From: Ustilaginoidea virens
Taxonomy: Eukaryota; Ascomycota; Sordariomycetes; Hypocreales; Clavicipitaceae
Reading direction: 5' to 3'
DNA: 64,000 bases
NCBI RefSeq assembly: GCF_000687475.1
Contig: NC_057322.1
Location: 1,054,001 to 1,118,000, forward strand
Each line of letters starts with the position of its first letter. Positions within the stretch are counted from its first letter, which is position 1. Below are positions 1-11,317 of the stretch, piece after piece. The notes below the pieces were generated by a model. It was not told the DNA's origin and made no database searches. It worked only from the letters and a program-made list of their open reading frames with translations. The position numbers were made by a program, and so were the translations under genes.

Positions 1-764
1 TCATCAGGTGATAACGAACTGCTGAATGAGCTCCATCGGCGCCAATCATTAGATCAAACCTGATCTCAATCTCTCTGGGCCGGCTGCTGGGCGAGAAAAT
101 TGTATCTCGGACTTCGAACCATGCACGTCGTAAGCGGAAATCCGCTCCAGTCAATTTGTGATTGAAAAATATTTTGACATTTGACATCGACTCCAAGACA
201 TTGAGGAGTCGCTCATTTAAGCCAGATCTGTCAATTGCGAAGATGGTCTTGCATTTAGGCATTAGTATCTCAGTTAATATTGGAAGAAAATGTGGAAAGG
301 CGCTTACTCGGCCTTCAGCATCATAATCCTGAGCATGTCCGTATAACTTTCCACTCGGATCCTTGCCGTGAATCATACGCCCTCGCATTGGTATGGTGGC
401 AGCCATAACAGTCTCCAACAGGCTATCATGACCAGAATGTCTCATGGCATTAATACCGCGCTCCGATAAAGCAAGGTTAATGGACTTGGTAAAGTTGAGA
501 GGAATTATGCCTGGATTACGCAAGTCTAAAGTTTGTCAGTTTTCAACCGGTCATGTAATCTCGGAATATTCGATAAAAAGTATTTGACTGGCTACCAGCC
601 AGCAACGTGCTGCAAGACCATGGGAAGGAAGGGTCGACGAAAGCCAACCTACCTGAACGAAGTTCATACAATTCTACCTCATGGCCGCGTTGAGCGGCAT
701 AAAGAGCGGCTAAGGAGCCGACTGGGCCGGCACCTATGATAACTGTCTTCAGGGGAATGGCCAT
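1..764 (-). CDS. bna4: kynurenine 3-monooxygenase, N-terminal part (cut by window edge)
   Basis: FAD-dependent hydroxylase of the kynurenine route from tryptophan to NAD, normally on the mitochondrial outer membrane. The first 192 residues lie in the window; the family is about 500 aa. The protein starts [17 protein letters not shown], a dinucleotide-binding GxGxxG motif, followed by YELR. It continues with [27 protein letters not shown] and [11 protein letters not shown], the second FAD motif, all typical of this family. Exons read 764-653, 525-308 and 247-1; introns are 526-652 and 248-307. I chose the ATG at 764 because it directly precedes the Rossmann strand; an upstream in-frame codon at 809 is less likely. 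The 60-nt second intron is in frame and open, so it can be mistaken for coding sequence. Family assignment is firm; the C-terminus is outside the window. Confidence 0.9.
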
Positions 765-1389
765 GGTCTGCGTTCCTGGCCCAGACGATGAATTTGTCAA
801 TCTCGACACAATAATGCAGTAGATTTGCAGTACCTTCCACTACTTCAAAACCATAAAACGGGAATTTAGATAAAGAAACACATGTTTAAATGATGTTGAA
901 ATATTGTACTGAGGCTCAGATGCAAGTACAAGAAGCGTCAGACGCAGTCATCGCACTAAGCGGGGTAAGCTAAGGTATAAAATGTCCTCAACTTAATATA
1001 ATAAAATAAGAGAGGCGCTTTTATGCCTTACATTGTGTATATATAGAAAGTCTCTACTAAGAAAATAATAAAATAATGATGATGATAATTAGAAAGGCCA
1101 AAAAAAGGCTAATAAATAAGAAAAAACTCCTTATTATTTAAATAGGTTAGAAACCATATAATATTATGTAATATTATTTAATATTTTAATAAATAATTTG
1201 AGTCCCCTCATAGGCTGGACTCCTCCCCACCCGGCGAGAATTCCTCTACAGGTATAAACACCTAACTACAGAGCGTATTAACTTACCTTGGACTCAAACG
1301 AAGGCGTCCTCGCTCATCCACAAGGAATACGGCCACTTTTCATTCGATTTACTTCCACCGGGGTCTTTCCCGGTACCACGGCCGTCAAC
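765..1389. other. divergent intergenic region with an AT-rich island
   Basis: Shared upstream region of the monooxygenase and the methionine aminopeptidase. Positions about 955-1210 are extremely AT-rich, with runs of TA/AAT and an imperfect inverted repeat near 1107-1140 (AATAAATAAG against CTTATTATTT). No ORF is credible here. It resembles a repeat decayed by C-to-T mutation, but I recognise no element. Confidence 0.5.
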
Positions 1390-2949
1390 ATGGCTGCTGA
1401 ACCACCTAAAAAGAAGAAGTGCTTGGGCGTGAACTGCGATAATGAGGCCAGCTCCTTACAATGTCCGACATGCCTCAAGCTGGGAGTAAAGAACAGCTTC
1501 TATTGCTCGCAAGATTGTTTCAAGAAGAACTGGGTACGAGCTTGGTATACTCTCAGAACAATTTTGCCAACCGCTTGTTCGATTCAGGCCATGAATCTGA
1601 CGTGATTTTTCATCACAGAGCAGCCACAAATTTATGCACAAATCCCAAAGTAATGTCCCTAGCCGCATTACTGCCCCGAAAACCATCTTACCAGATCCAG
1701 CGACCGCCCTGTACAATCCATTCCCGAGTTTTCCTTTCTCGGGCCCCTTACGACCGGTCTATCCTCTTTCTGAGCATCGTACGCTTCCGAAATCGATCCC
1801 GCACCCCGTGTGGTGGCAGGACGGTAATCCTCGATACAGCCGTTCTCTCACGAGCCGCAACAAAATCGAGATACTGGACGAAAGTGGCCAAATGGCGATG
1901 CGTAAGAGCTGCCAGTTGGCGCGAGAAGTTCTTGACATTGCCGCCGCCGCCGCCAAACCTGGTGTCACGACTGATTATATCGATGAAATAGTCCATATTG
2001 CCTGTATCGAGAGAAATGTGAGTCCAGGGCTTTAGATATAAGCATCAGGCCATTGCTTCTATGAGACAATATTTAAATGCTCCAGTCCGTCATGGATCAG
2101 AGGGCCCCTCTGGACGTGGATTATGCAAAAGCATGCTAATAACTGACAAACCGAGTGACAGTCTTACCCATCTCCCTTGAACTACAATCACTTTCCAAAA
2201 TCCTGTTGCACTTCTGTTAATGAGGTGATTTGCCATGGCATTCCTGATCAGCGAGTTCTGATAGACGGCGATATTCTGAATATCGATATCTCCCTATATC
2301 ACGGGGGGTTCCATGCCGATTTGAACGAGACATACTATATCGGCGACAAGGCCAAGACTGACCCAGAAAATGTTCGGGTCGTGGAGACAGCTCGGGAATG
2401 TCTTGAGGAAGCAATCAAGGCGGTTAAGCCAGGCGTTCTCATTCGCGAATTTGGTAACATCATCGAGAAGCATGCCAAGAAGAAGAACTGCAGTGTCATC
2501 AGAACCTATTGTGGACATGGCATCAATAAGCTTTTCCACTGCGCCCCTAATGTACCACACTATGCCAAAAACAAGGCCATAGGCGAGTGTAAGCCAGGAA
2601 TGACATTTACCATTGAGCCAATGATTGCTTTAGGGAAGTATCGTGACATCACTTGGCCAGATAACTGGACCAGTACGACGATAGACGGGAAGCGAACAGC
2701 GCAATTCGGTATGTAATAATAACTTGGTCCTTCCACTCATATTTAGCCCCTCTGGAAGTTTGCATATGGTTTTAAGTACACGATTGTTTACTAAGTATAT
2801 TCACAGAACATACCTTGCTTGTTACCGAAGAAGGGGTAGAGATACTTACAGCGAGGACAAACAAATCGCCCGGCGGCCCAATAGCCATGCCAAGTTCAAT
2901 TCCAGATACCGTTATTTCTGACTGCTCCATTGGTCCAGTTGATTCTTAG
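1390..2949 (+). CDS. map1: methionine aminopeptidase type 1
   Basis: Removes the initiator methionine from nascent proteins at the ribosome; it is a cytosolic dinuclear metallo-enzyme. Four exons (1390-1533, 1619-2017, 2162-2708, 2807-2949) give 410 aa, the usual eukaryotic MetAP1 length. Residues 11-44 hold the N-terminal Cys/His zinc finger (CLGVNC, CPTC, CSQDC) found only in type 1 enzymes. The catalytic pita-bread fold carries the five expected metal ligands: D223 (LNIDIS), D234 (HADLN), H300 (CGHGI), E333 (IEPM) and E364 (AQFEH). Exon 4 is required to supply the HTLLVTEEG strand; without it the frame ends shortly after exon 3 at AQFG. The C-terminus ends DCSIGPVDS. Assignment is firm. 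Confidence 0.95.
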
Positions 2950-4213
2950 TCGATGGACACCACCTGTTCTTGAGAGACCATGGTGAAGTCGCTGGGTTGT
3001 AAAATAGCGGTTATAAAAGTGAAATCGAGATCGTCTGGGTTGCGTCATGATGCTCAGCAATCATAAAACCAGCTCATATTGCCATCCTTCATGAACTGCA
3101 GATTTCATTAGCAGCTACAAGGCTTAGCAGGCTTATAGCGACGACTACACTAATGATCTTCATCCTTTCATAATGGATAATATATGTAGTAGCTAAACAG
3201 ATGAGGGTCTTATACAGATGACGACTTGCTTTGGAGTGAACAGGATATAATGAATGACAGAGGCGAGGACGCGTGCATAGCAATGCCCTTTTAAAGCTAT
3301 TCACGATCTTGATATAAGGATGTTGCTGGATGTGTGTGAGGCAACGCTTTTCCCTTGCATATACTACCTAGCGCTGTAAAGAACGATTTGTTCATGTATT
3401 TCGAACCGGGGGGAAATTAATTGCCCTGGGGGTATTTTACTACTACCAAGGCCCAGAGAGCGCCATCATGGCTCTCATATAATAATGAGTGTAGCTCTAC
3501 TACTCCTTAGCAAGCGCCTGCCTAGTGGAGAAAGTTGGGAGCCAAACCCATCGCGTGCGAGCTGGTTCATTGACAGCCATTTGCTCATTAGTTTCGATGA
3601 GGTATAGTAAGCATATTTATAGATGGCTTAGTGATTATGTAGGATTTACCTTACTTGTATAACAGAGGTATCTAAAAACCTCATGTAGGGGTAGCAGGTA
3701 GCTTTTCAATGCTCCCCGTACGAAGCTTGAAGCACATACCTACCTACCTACCTGGTACACACCTAGTTTACCTACAGGTACCTAAGATAGATAGATACCT
3801 CTGCCTTAAACTGGCGAGACCCTGCTCCCAGCCATGCACGGGCCAAGCGCGGCTCCCGCCTCCCGCCACCGACGAAGATAAAACTCGGACGACCCAAGCT
3901 CCCCAAAATGGACCCAGGCGGCCACCCAGCTACACTCATGACCTCTTTCTTCTCAACCTCGAGTCATTGACTGCCCTCAACCTCCAACGTACCCGCCGGT
4001 GCCACTCACAGTCATCACCAAAGGGCCAGAAATTATAATTCTTGCTCGCTGGGGAAACAAGAACCCGAATAGATCAATTCCGGCATAGCCAACTATATCT
4101 CGATTTCTCCTCCCAAGAATTCTCTAGCAGTCCATTTTCGCGAGACGCCTAACGACCCAGTGCATATTGCAGACAACTAGCTTCCTATAACCGGCTCACC
4201 TTCTCTTTCAACC
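2950..4213. other. intergenic region and probable 5' leader of the cornichon gene
   Basis: No supported gene. Positions 3735-3800 contain short CTAC/ACCT and GATA tandem runs and one AGGTACCT palindrome (3776-3783). A minus-strand 71-codon frame (3089-3304) ends in a signal-peptide-like stretch but has no recognisable mature part. Confidence 0.5.
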
Positions 4214-4854
4214 ATGATGTCTGGAGAGGCTTGGTTATACCTGTTGGCAGTGTTGATTAACGCTGTCAACCTCTTTCTGCAGGTGTTCTTCACTATCATG
4301 TACAGCGACCTAGAATGGTACGTCAAAAATCGTCCTTCCGTCTGCGATAGCATCCCGTATACAAGGCAAACTTGCGGAAGATATGGTGTCTGGCAGTGAA
4401 CACTAACACCTCAACCAGCGATTACATCAATCCTATTGAACTATGCAACCGTCTGAACGCCTATATCATCCCTGAAGCTGCGGTGCACAGTTTTTTGACG
4501 TTCCTATTTCTCATCAATGGCTACTGGTTGGCTCTGGTCCTCAATATGCCTCTCCTCGCTTGGAATGCCAAAAAGTAAGCTCTACCATCACGATCATGTA
4601 GCTTGCCCATCACTAACTAATACCTTGATCAGGATTATGGAGAACACTCATCTTCTTGACGCGACTGAAATTTTCCGCAAGCTCAACATTCACAAAAAGG
4701 CAGGTGCCAGACATGGAGATACTCAACGCGACTCACCTTCGAGCTAACTCGTCATGTACAGGAGTCATTCGCCAAGCTCGCCTTCCATTTGATCATGTTC
4801 TTTTTCTATCTCTACAGCATGATTGTCGCCCTCATTCGAGACGAATCCGCTTAG
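4214..4854 (+). CDS. erv14: cornichon family ER cargo receptor (Erv14-like)
   Basis: Small membrane protein that packages transmembrane cargo into COPII vesicles at the ER. Four exons (4214-4317, 4419-4574, 4633-4699, 4762-4854) give 139 aa, matching Erv14 length. The family signature is plain: YSDLECDYINPIELCNRLN in the first loop, three or so hydrophobic spans, NMPLLAWNAKK, and HLLDATEIFRKLNIHKKESF before the last span (FHLIMFFFYLYSMIVALI). The third intron (4700-4761) begins with GC (AAG|GCAGGT) and ends CAG with a GCTAAC branch site. The only nearby GT would add four bases and destroy the conserved ESFAKLAFHL frame. Identity is firm; the GC-AG intron is inferred from frame and conservation. 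Confidence 0.93.
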
Positions 4855-6066
4855 TCAGTAGCACATGGCGATGCTTCATATGGATTGAAGAGAGCATTTT
4901 TCTATTACAGTCAGTTTGACGCTTCCGTGTCTAGGCTTGGAACTAACAGTCATACGTCATGTCAAGGATATGAATCGGGCGTAGCTAATTGCATGACCAC
5001 TTTTATCAAGATGTTACGAGTAAAGATGGCGAGATGAAATCGAGGATAAGTTGGAAGAGCTGATTTGCATCCCTATATGAATCAAAAACTTCTTGGTGGC
5101 ATATGGCGTTTCTTTGGGAATCTTTTGTTGTAGAACGACTTCTTTCAGATTCCTCACACCATTACTGCTGGACCGCTGCCCAACGAGACAGTAAGATGTT
5201 CTGAATCAATAAATTAACCAGTTAATACCTTACGTGCCTCGCTCCGCCGCGGGACTATCTTTTCAAGAAAACATTCGGGCCCCAGAATAATAACGGCGAT
5301 AAGAGAGAAGCGTTGTTCTGGAGCTAGGGGAAGGTATTGTATTTGACAATGGATGTTTCGAGTACCTGTCGGTAATGAAAAATTACTGGAATAACACCAA
5401 GCTGCTGGCACAAATCTGCACAGCGAGATTGAGTGTGTTCTTAGTCACCATTTCCCGGCAGAATTCTACTATAGCACAAATAATTGTCCTTGACGCCTTA
5501 GTTACATTCATAGGAGTTGAAGTCCAGTGACTTTCCACCTCCTATGTCTATCTACCTTGCCGATGCTAGTGTTGATATTGATACTATTCTCTGGTCCATT
5601 TTTCGATGACGGTATAAGGCCCTGATGCCGCCCAATCTTATGGGTGTCTGAGGCTCATGAAAAGGTTGGCTCACGGCAAGTTTCCGGAGGGCAGGACCAA
5701 GAAATTGGTGATCACATTGCTGACAACCCTAGGAAATAAAAGATCAATATGAGATCAAGTACTCTTTCGCTCTTTCTTGAACACCTGTGAGGAAACAGTA
5801 CCTAAAGGTCTGGTCTTGTGAAGTGCTGGGAAGTTGTGCCTGAGCCAAACCCCCCCATCAGGTACGAACGGCTCGACTAGAAAATTATACGCACCTCCTA
5901 GAATGTGCGAGGTCAGCTCCCAGTTACGTTTCATGTTAGTGCTCTTTTTAGCGAGTTAAACCAAGCACTATATGCTGCGGAGCTGCCTCTCATACGAGGA
6001 GTGGAAAAACGCATGATTCCGCAAGAAACACTAGACACGGACAGCTATGATACATGCAAACACCGA
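4855..6066. other. convergent intergenic region
   Basis: Lies between the 3' ends of the cornichon and GT90 genes. Only short random frames are present and no repeat is obvious. It probably holds both 3' UTRs. Confidence 0.5.
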
Positions 6067-9000
6067 CTATTGCTGTGGGATCCATGCGTCATTTTGGTAC
6101 ACGCCATTGGCGCCTCTGCGGTACCCTATTTCATCTCTCCGATCATCAATCAGTCTACCCCATTCTAGCAGCAGCCGAAAGAGATAAACCTCCATGTCTC
6201 TGCTTTGCAACGCCCTCTGGACCCAGCGTTGCCCTTGCTGTGCAATCCATTCTGCATCGTCAGACCGGCCCATGATGTAGGTATTGATGCCGTTCATCTT
6301 GGCCCTATATGATGTTCCGCTAAAGTAAAGAAGCGTGGTGTGCAGGGCCTGATACCGCGAATCCACGGGCACAAAGTGTAGCCACGGCGTGAGCCGATCA
6401 GAATACCAGGTCTGGAAAATGGTCGAAATGAACGGGAGGCTTTGTGATGCAAGCATCCTGACTGTTGCCTTTGGAGGCCCGTCATCCTCATCTGTTAGGA
6501 GAATATAACGATGCTGTAGAGGATCTCTTGGCCGTGCATCTGTGCCGTATACCTGCTTGAGGAGATGACAGTTTTTACCGATGCATGCAGAATCATTAGT
6601 TGTGCCAACCTGAAAGGACAAGTCACGATTTGCCTCTGCAACAGGAACCGAATGCGACTTGAATTTGCCATGCGAGCCAGGAACAGGCAGAACCATTGTG
6701 ACGCGGTCTCTTATGTTGGCATCTTTCAGCAGGTGCAGCAGCCTCAGATTGTGGTTTCCCCTAGTTGCTTGTTCGCTCAGCGCATGATTTCCAATCGAGC
6801 CGCTCCAGAACAAGGCGTCTTTCCGTTTCGTGAAGATCTCTCCATAATCAGGCTCGTCCATGCGCGATGTAGACAGGGGGAACAGAATATCAGAAAACCC
6901 CTCTATTTTGAATGGGCTGAAAAGAGGCATGAGGGTACGAACTGGAGGCAGGCTCGGATTCGTCATGAAAAAGCTGTGAAGGTGGCCGAGGTCGGGCTGT
7001 TCACATGCGTCTAATGACTTTGCCCAGTCATCCACCAATTGGCCCCGAGAGTGAGGTTTCACACAAGTCGAACAAAAAGAGCCAAAGTCCCAGTGTGGGC
7101 TTGTCTTGACGAGAGATGCAGAGGGGCACGCTTCAGTGTAAATTTTCCGGAAGTCATTTGCCCATGTACGCTGATCGATGCTGGTGTCTCTTGTTTCGGT
7201 CGAACCGGAATCTTTAGGCACAAGAGCAGACCAGTTTGCGGATCTTGCAGTTCTTGCCGATACGAGCTGGGCCATAGAGTGTAAATGGGCTTGGCTCCGA
7301 TGTTGTTTATCCGTCCACGAAGGAATTATTCTAGGGACGTGATGTAGATTTACGGGAATTACCATGTCAGGTAAGTGTTTAGAGAACTTCTTAATCGTAT
7401 CAGCCAGTTCACTTAGTGCCAGTCTTTTGCCACCATCTTCACGGTCAAGTTCACTGATTGTGACTTGCCCATCCCGCACAACTATGCTTGCTACCCCGGC
7501 GTATGAGGTTGCTAATTCGGCTCGCCTGCGCAATGTCGAAGGAGACAACGACCAGAACGCACTCAAATCCTTGTCTATTCTGCGGAAGTCGTCTATGACC
7601 GTCGTATTCGAGGCGTATTGGAACCACTCATCAAATCTGGGCGGCGGAACTCTTCCGTCGTGACGCTCTTCGTAAACCCTGGCGGCTGTCGTGACACTCT
7701 TGCTCGTGGCGGCATGCAATAACCAGCGGGTATGCGCCGTATGAGCTTCGTATATAAGATCGCTGATTGGGTGGCGGGGTTCAAAATGGTTGTCTGGCTT
7801 GACAAGTGCAAACACGATGCTGGTGATAAGGAGTAGAGTAATGAGTAAGACAAACAGTGGGCGGCGAATGAACAATATGTAGCGCAGGTTGTTTGTGTGT
7901 ACGAATATAACAAGGCCAGCAGAAGTCAGCCAAAGCGGCAAAGTGCCAGATGATCGGGAAGAATGCATCCAATCTCCCGGGCTAAGGATATTTGCACTAG
8001 CATGCCAAATGCCGACAAAAGATGTGATAATAGCCGCCGATGTATCAATAGTGGCATCGCACGTCCAGACAGCCAGACTGAAAGCAAGAGCAGCAAAAGA
8101 AAAACTGTCGAAAACAAAACTGGAGGCGTCTAAGTGCCCAAACGCAATGCTCGAGTACCGAGTTCCTGTAAAAATGCCGGTGGTTACCCATACGAAGGAG
8201 AGTGACAACGGCGATATCAGTAGTACGTTTGATAACATCCGCAGCCGCGATTCCAGGTTCCCGGCCCAACAAAGTACTCTCCACAATGTTGAAACAGTCG
8301 CAGCGTCAAGAAAAAGCCCCAAAATTTGGAGGGAAATGATGTGTGGTCGGCTGTCCAAGGGAGCAAAGCAAACATATGTGGACCTCGTGGCCTGATCCAA
8401 GGTCAAGGAGGTGCCGTATGACAGAAAAATGGCACTGATAACAGACATCAAATGCTCTGTTCTTGGCCCAGACAGCCAATCGCGGAAATCATCGAGAACA
8501 GTCCGCCATGGATCTTCCAATTCATCAGACAAAGGAGTGGTGGACCAACTGCCTTGCCATGTGACAATATTGTTGGCAACAAGTACAAGGATGAGCCACG
8601 ACTAGCCGATCGACGAGTTAGCTTTTTCCAAAACCGGGTAGCAAATTTTGAGTCATGCAACGTGTCTGGAGAGAGAGAAGATAAAGTGGCAGGAAGGAGT
8701 AAACGGAACGAAGGATGGGTGCGAACTACCTCAACGCCGAAAACAGAACATTGTTGGCTGCAATTAACATAGTGGAAAACCTCCAGCCGCATTGCGATGC
8801 ATGCTACCACCACTGGAACTGAATAGCGCTTTGGTCTGGGAGGGACACGGATGCCATGTTTCGTTTCCGTCGCACGAACAGTCGAGCTTGCTGGCAGGCC
8901 ATGGTGAGCGTGGCCTCGACTTAGGTAGAACTCGAATTGTCCATCCGCCCCCGAAAGCCATCTTAAGAGATAGCTTACGGCGAGACATATCAAGCCACTT

Positions 9001-9074
9001 AGAAACAGCACCAGCGACAGTGACAGATGAGGACTCTCTATTGGGGCTGTGAGCGTGATTTTGTACAGATTGGA
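6067..9074 (-). CDS. GT90/CAP10-like membrane-bound glycosyltransferase
   Basis: Golgi-type type II or polytopic glycosyltransferase related to Cryptococcus Cap10 and beta-1,2-xylosyltransferases. The long exon runs to a TAG at 6067. Its C-terminal half carries the CAP10 pattern: ALFWSGSIGNH with TRGNHNLRLLHLL, then YILLTDEDD...ATVRMLASQSLPF...WYSDRLTPWLHFVPVD, ending VYLFRLLLEWGRLIDDRRD. The N-terminal half has several hydrophobic spans. Upstream, an exon from 9074 to 8730 with the membrane-like LSLSLVLFLSGLICLAVSYLL joins at a plausible intron (8602-8729, GTAGTT...TAG, branch GCTAAC). The true ATG is not resolved; it probably sits in a further small exon above 9074, one candidate being the ATG near 9140. 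The acceptor sugar and substrate cannot be told from sequence. Confidence 0.8.
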
Positions 9075-9720
9075 CTGAAGTCATGTCCCATACCAGTTAA
9101 GGAGTGCCGTTCTAGCCGGTGCCAGACATTTTCAAAAGTCATGAGTGTGCTTTCAATGTGTGAGAATGCTGCATCTCAATCTACACAACGGACACGGGCA
9201 ACACAAGGCCATTATTGCTCACCACAAAGCAGAGAGTTGATGGACTCGTGAAGGGGCCATGGTATGATGGGCCTACAGAGCTTCCCTTGATTTAACATTA
9301 ACAATTCCAACCGGCACGTGTTTCAAGTCCCAAGAGTACATTTTGCCAGGGCCGAGAAGATGGATTTGAAAAGCGAATCAGCATAGATGCCTGTTATTAA
9401 GACAACGGCAAAGTCTGGGACTCTGGGACAACAATGAACGAACCCCTGGCTTGGGTAGCGATTGCATTACATAAGCTGGCACCATGGACCCCTCCGTTTT
9501 TACCGAGGTGGTCATAGTACTCCGTACGTGCCGTCCCGTGCTGTAGTTGCCATGTACTCGACGTGAATACACTAGACACATAACAGGCGAGAGAGAACGT
9601 TTCCCTGAAGGATGCTTTGGAGCCGAACCGAAACTGCATCTGCCAAAAAAAAAAAGAAAAGCAATAAAAAGCAAAACATACTCGACTGGGAGGCATCAAT
9701 TGCAATTCTTCACTTCAGTC
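9075..9720. other. divergent region between GT90 gene and pfa4
   Basis: Probably includes the unresolved first exon of the GT90 gene and both promoters. A poly-A run lies at about 9644-9654, just upstream of the pfa4 start. No other gene is visible. Confidence 0.45.
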
Positions 9721-11013
9721 ATGGCAGGTCTCAGTGATGCCCCGTTCATGCAGTCACTGGCTGTTCCAGCTGTATGCTCGTTGATTGCGTATCTAGCATA
9801 CTTTTCGCAATATCTGCTCCAGACATCTTCGCTTGAACCAGGGCCGCCGTCCCGAAAGGAAACCATTGTATTCAATTTTTGTCTCGTTTTCCTTTGGTAC
9901 GCATATTTCAAAGCAGTGACCGAGGACCCGGGACGATACGTCTTCCCGCTCAAGCGAGCTGAAGAAACTGGAGGGAATTGGTGCAAGAAGTGTGCGGCGC
10001 CTAAACCCGCAAGAGCACATCATTGCCGACATTGCGGACGTTGCATTCCCAAAATGGATCACCACTGTCCGTGGACTGCGAACTGTGTCTCGATGACAAC
10101 CTTTCCGCATTTCCTACGTTTCCTAGTGTTTGCCAATGTTTCACTCTGGATACTCGGATTCCTTCTCTGGCAGAGATTCCACTCTCTGTGGGAAGCACGT
10201 CACTTGCCGGCATATCTAGGCCCAACCCTGCCTGCGCTCATAGGTCTTGCCGTCACATCACTCATCTGTTTCTTCACATCCCTCGCACTCGGTATCATGC
10301 TGGCAACAACGGCCAAGAGCTGGCTGTTCAATTGCACCATGATTGAAGGCTGGCAGTTGGAGCGCCATGAAGCCGTGCTAGATCGTGGGGGCCGAGATTG
10401 GTGGGACTTTAATGGTCCAGACGGAATGAAGATCAGGTTCGAAAGAGTCGAGTTCCCATATGATCTTGGGATTTGGGCCAACATGTCTCAAGCAATGGGG
10501 ACTTCTAATTTTTTACTCTGGCTTTGCCCCTTCGCCGGCAACCCCAAAGTTGGACAAGATGGAAAAGGCACTGGCTGGGAGTGGGAGGAAAATGGATTTA
10601 ACCCTAGAGAGGGAATGTGGCCACCCCTGGACCCGGAGAAAATACAGAGGGCAGATAGGCAATGGCCAGCTGCTCGCAGAGACTATGCGGCAGAAATGAG
10701 AGATGTAGAGCCGTCCTCTGCGGAGCAAATATGTGCCTTTAGGGAACGACAGCTCATGGACACTTTGAGACCAAAAACGCTCCTCGCAGAACTTGAGGAA
10801 GATGAATCCTACGGCCTGCCGTACGCGGAAGAGGACGAATTTCATCGAGACGACTGGAGAGATTGGAGGAATGACGATGGTGAATATTTGACGGATTATG
10901 GAGTTGATGAGGAGGCTGAAGACTTCTGCACAGCACCGATTCATCAGGACGATGTGCCTCTCGCAGAATTTTTGCGTCGACGGAAACATGGCCACAATGG
11001 TGAGATAGACTAA
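9721..11013 (+). CDS. pfa4: DHHC palmitoyltransferase Pfa4
   Basis: ER membrane protein S-acyltransferase; yeast Pfa4 palmitoylates amino-acid permeases and chitin synthase Chs3. Single exon, 430 aa. Hydrophobic spans lie near residues 12-32 and 47-64. The cysteine-rich domain at residues 88-122 reads CKKC, HHCRHCGRC and DHHCPW, with the catalytic DHHC at 113-116 and C122 following. Two more spans follow (about 130-150 and 165-190), then the TTxE-like ATTAKS/NCTMIEGWQ segment and the Pfa4-type tail (NPREGMWPPLDPEK) ending in an acidic region. The frame stays open upstream to 9547, but the ATG at 9721 begins the expected MAGLSDAP-like terminus. It is convergent with the myosin gene. Assignment is strong. 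Confidence 0.92.
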   Translation: MAGLSDAPFMQSLAVPAVCSLIAYLAYFSQYLLQTSSLEPGPPSRKETIVFNFCLVFLWYAYFKAVTEDPGRYVFPLKRAEETGGNWCKKCAAPKPARAHHCRHCGRCIPKMDHHCPWTANCVSMTTFPHFLRFLVFANVSLWILGFLLWQRFHSLWEARHLPAYLGPTLPALIGLAVTSLICFFTSLALGIMLATTAKSWLFNCTMIEGWQLERHEAVLDRGGRDWWDFNGPDGMKIRFERVEFPYDLGIWANMSQAMGTSNFLLWLCPFAGNPKVGQDGKGTGWEWEENGFNPREGMWPPLDPEKIQRADRQWPAARRDYAAEMRDVEPSSAEQICAFRERQLMDTLRPKTLLAELEEDESYGLPYAEEDEFHRDDWRDWRNDDGEYLTDYGVDEEAEDFCTAPIHQDDVPLAEFLRRRKHGHNGEID

Positions 11014-11317
11014 CAATTATAGAGCTCGCGGGGATCTTCTCCGAAATCATTGCAAATTATAATAAATGTCGTACATGAGCATCTTAATGGGATTGTCGTT
11101 TCTTAACTCCTAGGATCCCACGAAAGAGCACAGATATAACGGTGTGAAGTCCAGGGACTCTTGTGTGGTCTGTAAGCTTGCCATTACGGCAGCCGGCTAT
11201 CGCCTTCCCAGGCTAATCGAGAAGAGGTAGAAACAGAGGCAGGTTCTGTGCTATGCTATGTTTGGAGTCAAAATCTAGTCAACGATGGGGCACCATTTGC
11301 TATCGGCCATTTTCACA
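11014..11317. other. convergent 3' region of pfa4 and myosin I
   Basis: About 300 bases between two stop codons. An AATAAA-like stretch (TATAATAAATG, about 11057) may serve pfa4 polyadenylation. Nothing else is visible. Confidence 0.4.

Noticed and set aside
3089..3304. Minus-strand frame ending in MKIISVVVAISLLSLVAANEICSS, resembling a signal peptide
   Set aside because: The frame stops right after the hydrophobic stretch, leaving no mature protein, and I found no convincing intron to extend it.
3390..3410. GGTTCGAA-like tRNA B box on the minus strand
   Set aside because: Flanking bases do not form a T arm and there is no A box at the right distance. No tRNA was supported anywhere in the window.
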